From NCBI GenBank assembly GCA_937894335.1, contig CALCRU010000055.1, positions 62,001 through 126,000 on the forward strand: a stretch of 64,000 bases of DNA, read 5' to 3'. Positions 24,520 to 33,288 of the stretch are shown piece after piece. Every line of letters starts with the position of its first letter. Within the stretch, counting starts at the first letter, position 1. The DNA comes from an uncultured Treponema sp. Its GTDB lineage: Bacteria > Spirochaetota > Spirochaetia > Treponematales > Treponemataceae. The notes under the pieces were generated by a model, which searched no databases, was not told the origin of the DNA, and worked only from the letters and a program-made list of their open reading frames with translations. A program made the position numbers and the translations under genes.

Positions 24520-26620
24520 CATCATCCTCCGGAATTCTGTACAGAGGAATGAGCTTTGCAAAGTAATTGTTTCCTATGCGAACTGCAAGAACCTGCTGGT
24601 TGCCTTCTCGCACTATCATGCTCATGCCCTGCTCTCCGGTGGCATCAAGTTTTGCTATTGCGGCCTTTGCAAGCGCAGAAGTTCCCAAAGTGCCAATCCA
24701 GTAAAGGCGAGTTGAACCTTCTTTTGTAAGGGTAAGTTCACCTTCGTCTGTTTCTACACTGACTGGAACTCCGTCAATGGAAGTAACTGTTACAATCCTG
24801 CGCTCAGTAATCTGATAAAACTGAGCCTCTTCCTTAAGAGGTTCCTTTTCTCCAAAGGCATTTGTATTGCGAGGATAGCGTACGGAACGAATGTCCCACA
24901 AGCCGTCACCGTCTAAATCCCAGGAAGTAATTTTTCCTTCGTGGGGAAGATACTCTTCTATGAACTCTGGCACGGTGTCTCCATCTGCGTCTACAGAAAT
25001 GTAACTAAGGTAAAAGCCTGCACCTTCGTCGGGAGTTCCAAAGAGATTGGTCATAACGGAACGCTCGTCTTCAAGACAATGCACAGCCATGCTTCCGTCA
25101 TAATCGTAACCGTATACTTCTGTGGTTTCAAACGAACCGTTGTCGTCACGGTCTACAAGGCGAGAATATGGAAAGCCGTCGACAAAATGAGTCTGGGCGT
25201 AAACTTTTCCTTCTGAATCTGCGTAGGAGGCAAACTGAAGTCTTCCGTCAAGAACAGTAAATGTAATGGAGGCGTTTTCCTTTTCTGAAGAAGGCATTGA
25301 GTATTCGTAGCATGCAGTCATAAGCAGGTCGTCGGTAACAGTAGGTGCGTCAGGAATAAGCAAGGGCACATAAAATTCTGCACCTGTGGCAGCGGCTATA
25401 GACTGTTCTATTTCTATTGTAACAGGAGACCATGCAACTTCGTCCCTTACAAGGCGGAATGTGAGCAAGGTGTCTCTTGCAGAACCTCTGTAGACTGCGT
25501 AAGAAAGATAGGGAAAAGTATCCCAGTCAAGTTCCAGTCCCTGAGGAGGAATGAATGCATGAATGGGAACTCCAAAGTCTGCAATAATTTGCCAGTCAGT
25601 AATTCCGTCCTGATTTTTGTCGTAGATAATGTTGTCGGGGCGACCACGGTAGTACTTTACATACATGTTTACAATTCCGTCACCGTCGGTGTCCTGAGTA
25701 AGGAGTCCCTCAAAAGAAGTAAAGTATGTGTTGGCCTGAACCTTTACTTGGGTTTCGGTAATGCAGGGAATAAAATCTAGAAGGGTCTTTATGTCTATTT
25801 CTACATTTGCAAAGGAAGTAATGTAGTCAAAGGCTTCCTGCTGAGTAAGGAGTCCGGCATTAAGGGCAACCTTTGCAAACAGGGGATGCCTAAGTCCGCG
25901 ACCGTTAAATGACTGCAACATGCGCACCTGTTCTTCGTCCCTTGCAAAAAGGGCTGCATAAATTTCAAGTTCCGTGTCCTTGTCTGGAGCCGCTGCCGCA
26001 TACTGTGAAATTTTTGTAAAGAAAAAATCTGCCAGTCTGCGAACTTCCGCATTCTGACTTTGGGGATTTTCGTACTTGTAAAAGAGCAGGGGAAATCTTG
26101 TATCAAGAGGATATATTTTTCTTGCACTGTCAACCTTTGCTCTTGCCTTGGAAAGAGAGTCTGGAGTTGCAATTATATAATATGCCTTTGCCCGGATGTA
26201 TTCTGCATCAGCGGAATAGATTAACGGAGATGCATCCAGTATTGCAGGAACAAGAGCAGCGTTTCCAGTGTCGCACAAAAGATCTGCATAGAGGACTCTT
26301 GCACTGTCTCTGTTGTAGTCAACCCATTCTCCGCCAGTTAGGGAAGCCTGCACCAGAGGAATGACTTCGGCCTTTGAGTCTCCCAACTGATTTTTTGCAT
26401 AGGCCAACATGTAGTACAAATCCGAAATGGTATCGTCATAGGCAAGCCCCTGAGAAGCAAGGGATTCTACGCTTGACCATGCACGGGAAGAGGCATACTC
26501 CTTTGCAAGGGAAAGGCAGCGTAATGCAGTACGCCTGTTTGCAGTGGTCGCATTCTGTCCGTAGGCAAAACTTACTGCAAGAATTAAAAAACACAGTGTA
26601 AGGCAAACTTTATTTTTCAT
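24512..26620 (-). CDS. Secreted protein with helical repeats and EF-hand-like loops
   Basis: A 702-aa exported protein with a signal peptide ending SFAYG. The N-terminal part (residues about 25-250) looks like TPR-type helical repeats (LAKEYASSRAWSSVESLASQGLAYD). Five or more dockerin/EF-hand-like calcium loops follow: DTDGDGIVN, DKNQDGITD, DDNGSFETTE, DADGDTVPEF, DLDGDGLWD. It sits between tilS and the protease, overlapping the latter by 8 nt, which suggests a linked envelope role. The start has GAGGAAG upstream. Function unknown. Confidence 0.75.
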   Translation of the reverse strand: MKNKVCLTLCFLILAVSFAYGQNATTANRRTALRCLSLAKEYASSRAWSSVESLASQGLAYDDTISDLYYMLAYAKNQLGDSKAEVIPLVQASLTGGEWVDYNRDSARVLYADLLCDTGNAALVPAILDASPLIYSADAEYIRAKAYYIIATPDSLSKARAKVDSARKIYPLDTRFPLLFYKYENPQSQNAEVRRLADFFFTKISQYAAAAPDKDTELEIYAALFARDEEQVRMLQSFNGRGLRHPLFAKVALNAGLLTQQEAFDYITSFANVEIDIKTLLDFIPCITETQVKVQANTYFTSFEGLLTQDTDGDGIVNMYVKYYRGRPDNIIYDKNQDGITDWQIIADFGVPIHAFIPPQGLELDWDTFPYLSYAVYRGSARDTLLTFRLVRDEVAWSPVTIEIEQSIAAATGAEFYVPLLIPDAPTVTDDLLMTACYEYSMPSSEKENASITFTVLDGRLQFASYADSEGKVYAQTHFVDGFPYSRLVDRDDNGSFETTEVYGYDYDGSMAVHCLEDERSVMTNLFGTPDEGAGFYLSYISVDADGDTVPEFIEEYLPHEGKITSWDLDGDGLWDIRSVRYPRNTNAFGEKEPLKEEAQFYQITERRIVTVTSIDGVPVSVETDEGELTLTKEGSTRLYWIGTLGTSALAKAAIAKLDATGEQGMSMIVREGNQQVLAVRIGNNYFAKLIPLYRIPEDDDE

Positions 26621-26641
26621 CAGACTTCCTCTATCCAACAT

Positions 26642-28015
26642 CTATCTAACAATCCAATTTTCAAATCCAAGAAGACTTCCCCAAATGCAGACCAAGGGCT
26701 GGTCCTCCTTAGACAGATCCTGAACGACGGGAACATGCTGTTTTTTGGAACAAGCCTTCCATCCGTCCAGAATGCCCTTTATACTACGCATGCTTCCGTC
26801 TGCATTCCTTATGCTGTCTCCGCTTATGGGGCTTCGTATGCAAACGGGAAAAGACACGCCAGAAAGACTTATGCTTTTTCCGCAAGTCTCTTCGCAAAGG
26901 AGCATTCCACCCTCTACGCAGTGGGCAGAAAAACAAAAGTCTCCGCAGGAAACACTTCCCTCTTCCCTAAGTATAGCAGAGAATCCGCTTTCTGTAACTA
27001 CCCTGCCCTTTTTTTGAAGTACAATTTTTTCTTCGTCAATAAGGGCTTCCAGTAAGCCAGTTTCGCACCGTCTGCTTTTTCTGTCATCTGCACACAAATG
27101 AGCAAAAGTACACAAATCCTGTACAAAAGAAAAAGGAACCCTTTGGGAAAGGGACAGTTCTTCCAGAGCAAGGTAGACAAGTCTTCTGCCAACAGCCCCA
27201 CTGGAAGACGCAAAAAGTTTTGTGTCAAAGACTGCCGACTGACCTTCGCCGTTTACCCTTACTGCTTTGGAGAAAAGTTCACGGGCAGAAGAAAAAAGAG
27301 CTTCGTCATCTTCTGACATTTTTTGTCTTAAGGAAGACAGTGCGTTTTTCCATCCGGGAAATTCTTCATCCAACAAAGGAACAACACAAGAGCGTATTCG
27401 GTTACGCAAAAAGGTAGTGTCTGCATTCGTGCTGTCTGTTCTATAATCCTGCCCCAGAGCCTTAAGATATGACTCAACTTCGGTTCGGCTTACATCAAGA
27501 AGCGGTCTAATAAAGTTCCCTCTGCGGTAAGGAATGCCCTTTAGTCCTTCGGCGCCGCTTCCCTGCAAAAAGCGCATAACAAGGGTTTCGGCATTGTCGG
27601 ATAATGTGTGGGCTGTACAAAGAGCGTCAACTTTGGTTGTCTTTATAAAATTTTCAAATGCTTCGTAACGGACTGCCCTAGCCGCTTCTTCAAGACCAGT
27701 TTTTCTAACCGAGGCAAGTTCGTAAATTCTGTTTTTAGGAATGTCTAAACGGGTACAGGGAATATTTATGGAGGAACACAAGTTCTGAACAAAAGATGCA
27801 TCGCCTGAAGTTTCTTCTTCTCTTCGCAGATTGTGGTTTACCGTAATAACTTGAATTTTTGCAGAGGAAGGTAGAATGTTTTTAAGGGCAAGAAGAAGGC
27901 TTACAGAATCCGCACCACCGGAAACCGCTACACCCAGAGAAAGATTTTTGTCCTTTATGTTGATTCCGCACTTGACTAGGCAGGCAGAAACTTTTTTTTC
28001 AAATGCACAGACCAT
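26642..28015 (-). CDS. tilS: tRNA(Ile)-lysidine synthetase
   Basis: Modifies C34 of tRNA-Ile(CAU) (457 aa). The ATP pyrophosphatase P-loop SGGADS is about 27 residues from the start, followed by TVNHNLR, the AHTLSDNAETLVMR loop and the RPLLDVSRTEVESYL segment; the C-terminal TilS domains are present. The ATG at 28015 is preferred because it gives the family-typical distance to the P-loop. No ribosome site precedes it; a TACACT box ends 7 nt upstream, though its -35 is weak. Confidence 0.92.
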   Translation of the reverse strand: MVCAFEKKVSACLVKCGINIKDKNLSLGVAVSGGADSVSLLLALKNILPSSAKIQVITVNHNLRREEETSGDASFVQNLCSSINIPCTRLDIPKNRIYELASVRKTGLEEAARAVRYEAFENFIKTTKVDALCTAHTLSDNAETLVMRFLQGSGAEGLKGIPYRRGNFIRPLLDVSRTEVESYLKALGQDYRTDSTNADTTFLRNRIRSCVVPLLDEEFPGWKNALSSLRQKMSEDDEALFSSARELFSKAVRVNGEGQSAVFDTKLFASSSGAVGRRLVYLALEELSLSQRVPFSFVQDLCTFAHLCADDRKSRRCETGLLEALIDEEKIVLQKKGRVVTESGFSAILREEGSVSCGDFCFSAHCVEGGMLLCEETCGKSISLSGVSFPVCIRSPISGDSIRNADGSMRSIKGILDGWKACSKKQHVPVVQDLSKEDQPLVCIWGSLLGFENWIVR

Positions 28016-28038
28016 TTTGAGAAGTGTAGCACATTTGC

Positions 28039-28070
28039 AAAAAAAAAGCACCCTCCCCAAGGAAGGATGC
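28039..28070 (-). terminator. Terminator of the ispE-spoVG-rplY transcript
   Basis: On the minus strand, GCATCCTTCC and GGGAGGGTGC form a 10-bp stem (two G-U pairs) around TTG, followed by nine T. It lies between rplY and tilS. Confidence 0.85.
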
Positions 28071-28113
28071 CCTTATGCGGTTAAGCCTAAAGTAGAAAGC
28101 TAGCTAACAGCGA

Positions 28114-28668
28114 TTATTTCTTTGGAGGTGCAACAGAAATAATAACATCTTCTGCAGGTGTCATAACTGTTACCTTGTCGCCCAGGTTAAGGTCTTTAAC
28201 AAGGAGTTTTTCTCCAATCTTGATTGCAGAAACTTCGGCAACAACTGTTGTAGGAAGATCCTGAGGAAGTGCCTTAATTTTAATCTGAGGAATGTGCTTT
28301 ACCATGAATCCGCCCTGAAGAACACCAGCAGGAGTTCCTGAGTAGTGGATTTTGTAAGTATAGATTACAGGCTTTGTTCCACTAACAATGTGGAAGTCGG
28401 CGTGAAGGTTTTTGTCAGCCTTGATGTCATATTCTGTAGACTGAATGAAAGCCATGTTGTCCTGACCGTCAATCTTAAGGTTGATAGTTGTTGAAGGGGT
28501 GATTGTGCGCCAAACCTTTGAAAATTCCGTAGCATCAATGTCAAGCATAATTGACTCGCCCTTTTCGTTATACGCAACTGCAGGAAGTCGTCCCTGTGCA
28601 CGAAGTTTTTTTGCAACTCGCTTACCTGTTTCTTTACGGGTTTTAGCATTGATTACAAACTGTTCCAT
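28114..28668 (-). CDS. rplY: 50S ribosomal protein L25/general stress protein Ctc
   Basis: A 184-aa two-domain L25 (TL5/CTC form) that binds 5S rRNA. The N-terminal domain begins FVINAKTRKETGKRVAKKLRAQGRLPAV in parts and the C-terminal extension ends VTVMTPAEDVIISV. The ribosome site AAGGAG precedes the ATG. Same strand as tRNA-Gln and spoVG upstream. In Borrelia, spoVG and the ctc-type L25 gene are likewise neighbours. Confidence 0.95.
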   Translation of the reverse strand: MEQFVINAKTRKETGKRVAKKLRAQGRLPAVAYNEKGESIMLDIDATEFSKVWRTITPSTTINLKIDGQDNMAFIQSTEYDIKADKNLHADFHIVSGTKPVIYTYKIHYSGTPAGVLQGGFMVKHIPQIKIKALPQDLPTTVVAEVSAIKIGEKLLVKDLNLGDKVTVMTPAEDVIISVAPPKK

Positions 28669-28708
28669 TGTAAGCTCCTTATAAAAAAATTATCAATTGT
28701 TTATAAAT

Positions 28709-28781
28709 CTGGGACGGCTGGATTCGAACCAGCGGAATGACGGCACCAAAAGCCGTTGTCTTACCACTTGACGACGTCCCA
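28709..28781 (-). tRNA. tRNA-Gln (TTG)
   Basis: A 73-nt cloverleaf. Acceptor TGGGACG / CGTCCCA with discriminator G; anticodon loop TTTTGGT between ACGGC and GCCGT gives TTG. T-loop TTCGAAT. CCA is not encoded. It sits between spoVG and rplY on the same strand with no terminator on either side, so it is probably processed from a mixed transcript. Confidence 0.94.
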
Positions 28782-28818
28782 AAATTGCTACAGTTTATCC
28801 AAGACACTGAATGAGGAA

Positions 28819-29106
28819 TTATTCACCATCGGATTTCTCGGAAGAGTCCATTACATGACCCGCATTGAATTCCGCAAGAATTTTTTCCTGCATTTCGTTC
28901 CTGAATTCTGGGCTGACAGGATGCGCCACATCCTTGTACTCGCCTGTTGCCGTCTTGCGACTGGGCATTGCGATAAACAGCCCTGTCTTACCTTCGATGA
29001 TCTTTACGTTATGAACGACAAAGCAGTTGTCAAAGGTAATGGTTACATACGCCTTTAGCTTTCCTTCATCATCTACCTTACGAATTCTTACATCCGTAAC
29101 CTGCAT
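28819..29106 (-). CDS. spoVG: SpoVG family nucleic-acid-binding regulator
   Basis: A 95-aa SpoVG homologue. It starts MQVTDVRIRKV and carries IAMPSRKTATGEYKDVAHP, the most conserved stretch. In Borrelia burgdorferi and Staphylococcus SpoVG binds DNA or RNA and affects gene expression. The start is the ATG preceded by GGAGGAAAGGCTT; an in-frame start five codons earlier would overlap the ribosome site. Confidence 0.95.
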   Translation of the reverse strand: MQVTDVRIRKVDDEGKLKAYVTITFDNCFVVHNVKIIEGKTGLFIAMPSRKTATGEYKDVAHPVSPEFRNEMQEKILAEFNAGHVMDSSEKSDGE

Positions 29107-29127
29107 AAGCCTTTCCTCCACTTTATA

Positions 29128-29991
29128 TCAAGAACCCAGGACCATTACCTTCCATTTTTTGGAAAGTAGTTTCTGAGCTTTTAACGCACGCTCTTTTTCT
29201 TCAAAAATACCATACACCGTAGAGCCGGATCCGGACATGTCTGCAAAATCAGCACCATATTGATGCAGTTCTGCAAGGGCTTCCCCAATAAGGGGAATCT
29301 GTCGGACGACACAGGGCGTAAAATCATTTTTAAAAGTCCAAGCGCGGACGCCCATGGAGTACAACCTAGCAAGCGGCAGCCGTACAGTTGTATTATATGT
29401 ACCATCTTCGTCCACCCATCTGTATGCGTCTGCTGTAGACACAGAAACAGGCGGAAAAAGCAAAAGCACTGTGTAATCGCTTCTTGGGGGAATTGCAGAA
29501 ACCCGTTCACCACGGCCTTCTACAATGGCGGCGTAAGGCTTTTTTTCTCCGGCTTCCAAAAGCGCATGAGTAAAAAAGAAAACATCGCTCCCAACCTTAG
29601 ATGCTATTGATTCGAAAGAAGTAGCATCTAGATGCGTGCCTAACAAAATGTCAAGGGATTGTAAAAAAGAAGAAGCATCACTTGAGCCGCCCCCCAATCC
29701 ACCGCCAGCAGGAATGCGTTTTGTTAGTTTTACAGAAACGCCACGCCTTTCACCGGTCAGCACGCAGAAAGCTTTGTATGTAACAGTGATTGTGTTTGAT
29801 AAGGGAAGTTCCATTTCGTCACACTCTACGACACAGGAATCCTTACAGTCCAAAAGGCTTACACTAACCAAATCGTAAACCGGCACAGTTGTAAAGATGC
29901 TCCGTATGTCATGAAAACCGTCGGAACGCTTCGGCATTACTTCCAAACCGAGGTTTATCTTTGCCGGCGCACAGACAGTTACACTGTTCAT
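29128..29991 (-). CDS. ispE: 4-diphosphocytidyl-2-C-methyl-D-erythritol kinase
   Basis: GHMP kinase of the MEP isoprenoid pathway (287 aa). The N-terminus is APAKINLGLEV, the ATP-binding motif AGGGLGGGSSDAS lies near residue 95, and the C-terminal DMSGSGSTVYGIF is canonical. No ribosome site precedes the ATG; the promoter -10 box ends 8 nt before it. First gene of the ispE-spoVG-tRNA-rplY unit. Confidence 0.95.
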   Translation of the reverse strand: MNSVTVCAPAKINLGLEVMPKRSDGFHDIRSIFTTVPVYDLVSVSLLDCKDSCVVECDEMELPLSNTITVTYKAFCVLTGERRGVSVKLTKRIPAGGGLGGGSSDASSFLQSLDILLGTHLDATSFESIASKVGSDVFFFTHALLEAGEKKPYAAIVEGRGERVSAIPPRSDYTVLLLFPPVSVSTADAYRWVDEDGTYNTTVRLPLARLYSMGVRAWTFKNDFTPCVVRQIPLIGEALAELHQYGADFADMSGSGSTVYGIFEEKERALKAQKLLSKKWKVMVLGS

Positions 29992-29999
29992 ACGATGTT

Positions 30000-30028
30000 A
30001 ATTTAACGAAAAAATGCAGGAGTGTCAA
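30000..30028 (-). promoter_or_regulatory. Promoter of ispE, leaderless geometry
   Basis: TTGACA (30023-30028), 17-nt spacer and TAAATT (30000-30005) on the minus strand, with eight bases between the -10 box and the ATG. Confidence 0.7.
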
Positions 30029-30237
30029 GTTACAAAAGACTGTGTGCAGGGAAACAGGGGGCTCTCGGGAAAACCAGCCTGTCAAAACGGCTTCCGCATT
30101 ACACTTGTGCAGATGTTTTACCAGTCGTTTTTCCCTACGCCTGCTTCTCACGCACACGGCATTCTTTATCTACACCCTTGCCCTCAGCGCAGATGTTTTG
30201 TATATTTGAAGTGAAAGAAACTTAAAGGAGGCATACT

Positions 30238-30552
30238 ATGGCAATTGCATTGAACGAAAGCAATTTTAAAAGCGAAGTGCTTGAAAGCACCACCCCCGTA
30301 CTTGTTGACTTTTGGGCCCCCTGGTGCGGTCCATGCCAAATGATGGGTCCAATTGTGGAAGAACTGGCAGAAGAGCTTAACGGCAAGATAAAAGTTGGCA
30401 AGGTAAATGTGGACGAAAATCCTAACCTCGCTTCCCAGTATGATGTAATGAGCATTCCCTACTTTGTTCTGTTCAAAAACGGACAGGTAGTAGCTTCCCA
30501 AATAGGTGCCGTAGGAAAAGACGGACTTCTTGAACTAACGGCAAAAGCGTAA
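30238..30552 (+). CDS. trxA: Thioredoxin
   Basis: A 104-aa cytoplasmic thioredoxin with the active site FWAPWCGPC at residues about 26-34 and the cis-Pro segment SIPYFVLFKNG. It has a strong AAAGGAGG site. The gene at 30564 follows after 11 nt. Confidence 0.96.
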   Translation: MAIALNESNFKSEVLESTTPVLVDFWAPWCGPCQMMGPIVEELAEELNGKIKVGKVNVDENPNLASQYDVMSIPYFVLFKNGQVVASQIGAVGKDGLLELTAKA

Positions 30553-30563
30553 GCGTAAAAAAA

Positions 30564-31289
30564 ATGAGAGAGCTGTGCTTCGACTGTCTTCGTCCCAAAC
30601 AGTATTGCTACTGCAAATACATTTCGCCGGTTGAATGCGGAATAAAATTCATTTTCCTCATGCATCCCAAAGAGGCAAAAAAGCAGAGGACGGGAACAGG
30701 ACGACTCTCTCATCTGTGTCTTCCCCAAAGTGAAATTCTTGTAGGAATTGACTTTACCAATAATGAACATCTTAACAGCCTGATAAATGATCCCAAATAT
30801 CAGGCCTTTCTTATGTATCCCGGAGAAGATGCCCTTACTGCAAGTTCTTCAAAAATGAGGGAACTTCTTTGCCCCGAAAGCGACGAAAGTCAGGCTAAAA
30901 AAAAGATTCCCCTAATCATCATAATTGATTCAACTTGGTTCTGCTCAAAGAAAATGATAAAGCAAAGTAAAAACCTTCACACACTACCCAAGCTGTCCTT
31001 TAGCGGATCCTACAAAAGCATTTTTACATTCAAGACTGAACCTGAAGAGTACTGCATTTCCACCATAGAGTCATGCTACTATATGATTAAGGAAATGCAA
31101 AAGGAAAACCTGTGTCCCAAAAATGCAGACACTGAGCCCCTCATGACCGTCTTCAAAAAGATGATTGTATTTCAGCTCGAAAAGGAAAACGAGAGGATTA
31201 CCCTAGGTCTGCCCAGTACCCATCCAAAGGATTACAAGTACACAAAAATAAAGGAAATACCTAACTTTAATTCTTCCGGCCAGGACTAA
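30564..31289 (+). CDS. DTW-domain tRNA-uridine aminocarboxypropyltransferase
   Basis: A 241-aa DTW (TapT/TuaA) protein. It starts with a zinc-like Cys cluster (CFDCLRPKQYCYC). The signature appears as IDSTWFCSKKM, and FKTEPEEYCISTIES is the conserved C-terminal motif. It transfers an aminocarboxypropyl group from SAM to a tRNA uridine. It is co-directional with trxA. No ribosome site is visible, so it may be translated by coupling. Its end overlaps the convergent gene by 23 nt. Confidence 0.85.
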   Translation: MRELCFDCLRPKQYCYCKYISPVECGIKFIFLMHPKEAKKQRTGTGRLSHLCLPQSEILVGIDFTNNEHLNSLINDPKYQAFLMYPGEDALTASSSKMRELLCPESDESQAKKKIPLIIIIDSTWFCSKKMIKQSKNLHTLPKLSFSGSYKSIFTFKTEPEEYCISTIESCYYMIKEMQKENLCPKNADTEPLMTVFKKMIVFQLEKENERITLGLPSTHPKDYKYTKIKEIPNFNSSGQD

Positions 31290-32367
31290 AACCCTTTGTT
31301 CCTGTAACAAACCAGTCTCTTGCAGAAGAAGAAAAACCTTCGCAATCAAGAAGTTCCACGCCCTTACGGCTTAGCGACTTTGTTGCGGCTGTTTTAAGTT
31401 CTGTAATGTTTGCGGCAGTTTCAAAAGTGCAGGAAGCCTCGCCCTCCAAGTTACACCACAGCATAGACTCTTCCACTTCCGCAGCAAGGGACTGGCAGTA
31501 ACTTTTCCACTGGCTTTCTTTGTCGTCAGTTCTGTAGGCAACCGCATCAATAATACGACCGCCACTGTTCATGTCCCTTAAGACAAGAATGTCTGTAGCG
31601 GCAAGAATCTTTTCGCAGTAGGGAGCCCAAAAGTCACGAGCTGTAGAAAGGCATTCATCCGCCCTTACAGAAGAAAGTCCTAGGTTAGAACCTGTTTCGT
31701 CTACGGCACCGCTGTCGGCTACATCGTTTTCTGTGGGAGTCTGAAGATGAAGGACAATGTATTCACCCTTTTTAACTTCGCAGGGAGGAAAGGCGTATTT
31801 TTTCTTACCAGCCTTTGAAGCGTTCTCAAACACAAGTCCGCTCAGGTTTCCTCCGGTAAGAACATAAAATTCCACATACTCGCTTCTTCCGTCCTGATTT
31901 TTCCAGTTGTTTCTTAGTTCAGAAAATGCAAGAACTGGAACATGTTCGTTAAAGCCGTTTACAGGAATGCTAAAAGTAAGGGTGTTTCCCCTTCTGTCTG
32001 CAATTTCTCCAGCAAGAACAAATTTTGCCCCTACTTCCAGATTCTCTGTACTTTCCACAATAATTTTTTTTCCCTCTCCATCATCCTCAGTAAAGAAGCT
32101 TACCTCCATGTCGCCTATGTCTCCAGAAGATTCCACCCGTGACAGGGAAACAAAGCGAGCCTCCACAGGTTTGGAAAAGGAAAGTTCCACCCGGGAAGGA
32201 GATGTTACCCCACAGGAAGAAAGAGCTGGAACCGAAAAGTCACCAGATAAAAGTTCTAGAGACTCGTGGGAAGAGCGACACCCTGCAGGAACAAGGGAAA
32301 GAAGTACGAGGAAAAAACACAAAAGTGAAATTGAAATTGTTTTTGCCAGATTTTTCAACACATTCAT
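31267..32367 (-). CDS. Secreted lipoprotein, possibly with a lamin-tail-like domain
   Basis: A 366-aa lipoprotein. The signal peptide ends in the lipobox LVPAGC. An Ig-like segment (residues about 50-130: VELSFSKPVEARFVSLSRV) is followed by a part with LAFSELRNNW ... EYVEFYVLTGGNLSGLVF and KKGEYIVLHL, which resembles lamin-tail domains. The ATG at 32367 is chosen for its GGAGG site 5 nt upstream. Function unknown, probably envelope surface. Confidence 0.7.
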   Translation of the reverse strand: MNVLKNLAKTISISLLCFFLVLLSLVPAGCRSSHESLELLSGDFSVPALSSCGVTSPSRVELSFSKPVEARFVSLSRVESSGDIGDMEVSFFTEDDGEGKKIIVESTENLEVGAKFVLAGEIADRRGNTLTFSIPVNGFNEHVPVLAFSELRNNWKNQDGRSEYVEFYVLTGGNLSGLVFENASKAGKKKYAFPPCEVKKGEYIVLHLQTPTENDVADSGAVDETGSNLGLSSVRADECLSTARDFWAPYCEKILAATDILVLRDMNSGGRIIDAVAYRTDDKESQWKSYCQSLAAEVEESMLWCNLEGEASCTFETAANITELKTAATKSLSRKGVELLDCEGFSSSARDWFVTGTKGFSPGRKN

Positions 32368-32438
32368 ATAACCTCCGTGAACACCGAATTTTTTTTCGGC
32401 ATTCACTTAAGTATATGAACGGTTTTACAAAAATTGCA

Positions 32439-33152
32439 CTAAAACAGGCGGATTGTTTCTACCATGTAGCGAATTGAAGTGCCAGTCTCGTCTTCCAGAG
32501 TTTTTTCTACTATAAAAACAAGGCTTTTTCCGCTTGCGTCGGTAAAGATGCTGTTGATTTTGTATGCGCTAATGCCCTTGCGCCTTATGTCGGGAGTACC
32601 AACTTTGTATGAGCCAAGGACTTTTCCGTTCTGGTCACGCTTTTCCAGATTGATGTAAAACGAAGAAGTAAGGTTTTTGCCTGAACCGTAGAATGTGGGA
32701 ACCAACTTGATGTAGTAGTAGACAGAAACAGAGTCTGTGGAAGATTCAAAGTCTTTAAACACTATTTCGTCAGTACCCTTCTTGCTTTCGCTGTCGCACA
32801 CATACAGGAGGGTGGCGGCACTTGCAGGCTTAGCATTGTATTTTGCAGTCTTCCACTGGGTGTTTTTTACCAGAGATTCATAAGCCTCTTTGCCAGACTG
32901 TTTTTCAGTGGCAGAAGAAGGAGAGGTCTTGTACACTTCGTTGGGAACATAGTCATTTTTTACGACATCAACGGTATAGATTTCCGCCCATGCCTGAAAT
33001 GTAACATCCGTTTTTCCATACTGACCAAACAGATAGGTAAGCCCGTCCTCCGAAAATCCTATGTCGTTGAACACAGCGGCATCTCCTGCAAATACAAACT
33101 GAGGAGCTGCACAAAGGGCAACCATCGCAAGAAAAACGCCTATTCGCTTCAT
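32439..33152 (-). CDS. Predicted secreted protein, DUF2259-like
   Basis: A 237-aa exported protein with signal peptide ending FVFAG. The mature N-terminus FSEDGLTYLFGQYGKTD and AWAEIYTVDV resemble the DUF2259 family of predicted secreted proteins (from memory). The rest is beta-rich. GGAGGAATCT precedes the ATG. Function unknown. Confidence 0.65.
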   Translation of the reverse strand: MKRIGVFLAMVALCAAPQFVFAGDAAVFNDIGFSEDGLTYLFGQYGKTDVTFQAWAEIYTVDVVKNDYVPNEVYKTSPSSATEKQSGKEAYESLVKNTQWKTAKYNAKPASAATLLYVCDSESKKGTDEIVFKDFESSTDSVSVYYYIKLVPTFYGSGKNLTSSFYINLEKRDQNGKVLGSYKVGTPDIRRKGISAYKINSIFTDASGKSLVFIVEKTLEDETGTSIRYMVETIRLF

Positions 33153-33253
33153 AGATTCCTCCCGAAATCAAAAAATTCCTACTGTTTCAATTATCGGCTT
33201 CCTATGCACCTTACTTTAATGCAAAAACTGTATGCTAGGTCTGCACATTCTTG

Positions 33254-33282
33254 TTGCAAATTTCTTCTGTGTGTTGTATCCT
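33254..33282 (+). promoter_or_regulatory. Promoter of the membrane protein at 33289, leaderless geometry
   Basis: TTGCAA (33254-33259), 17-nt spacer and TATCCT (33277-33282), then six bases to the ATG at 33289. Confidence 0.55.
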
Positions 33283-33288
33283 AACGGC

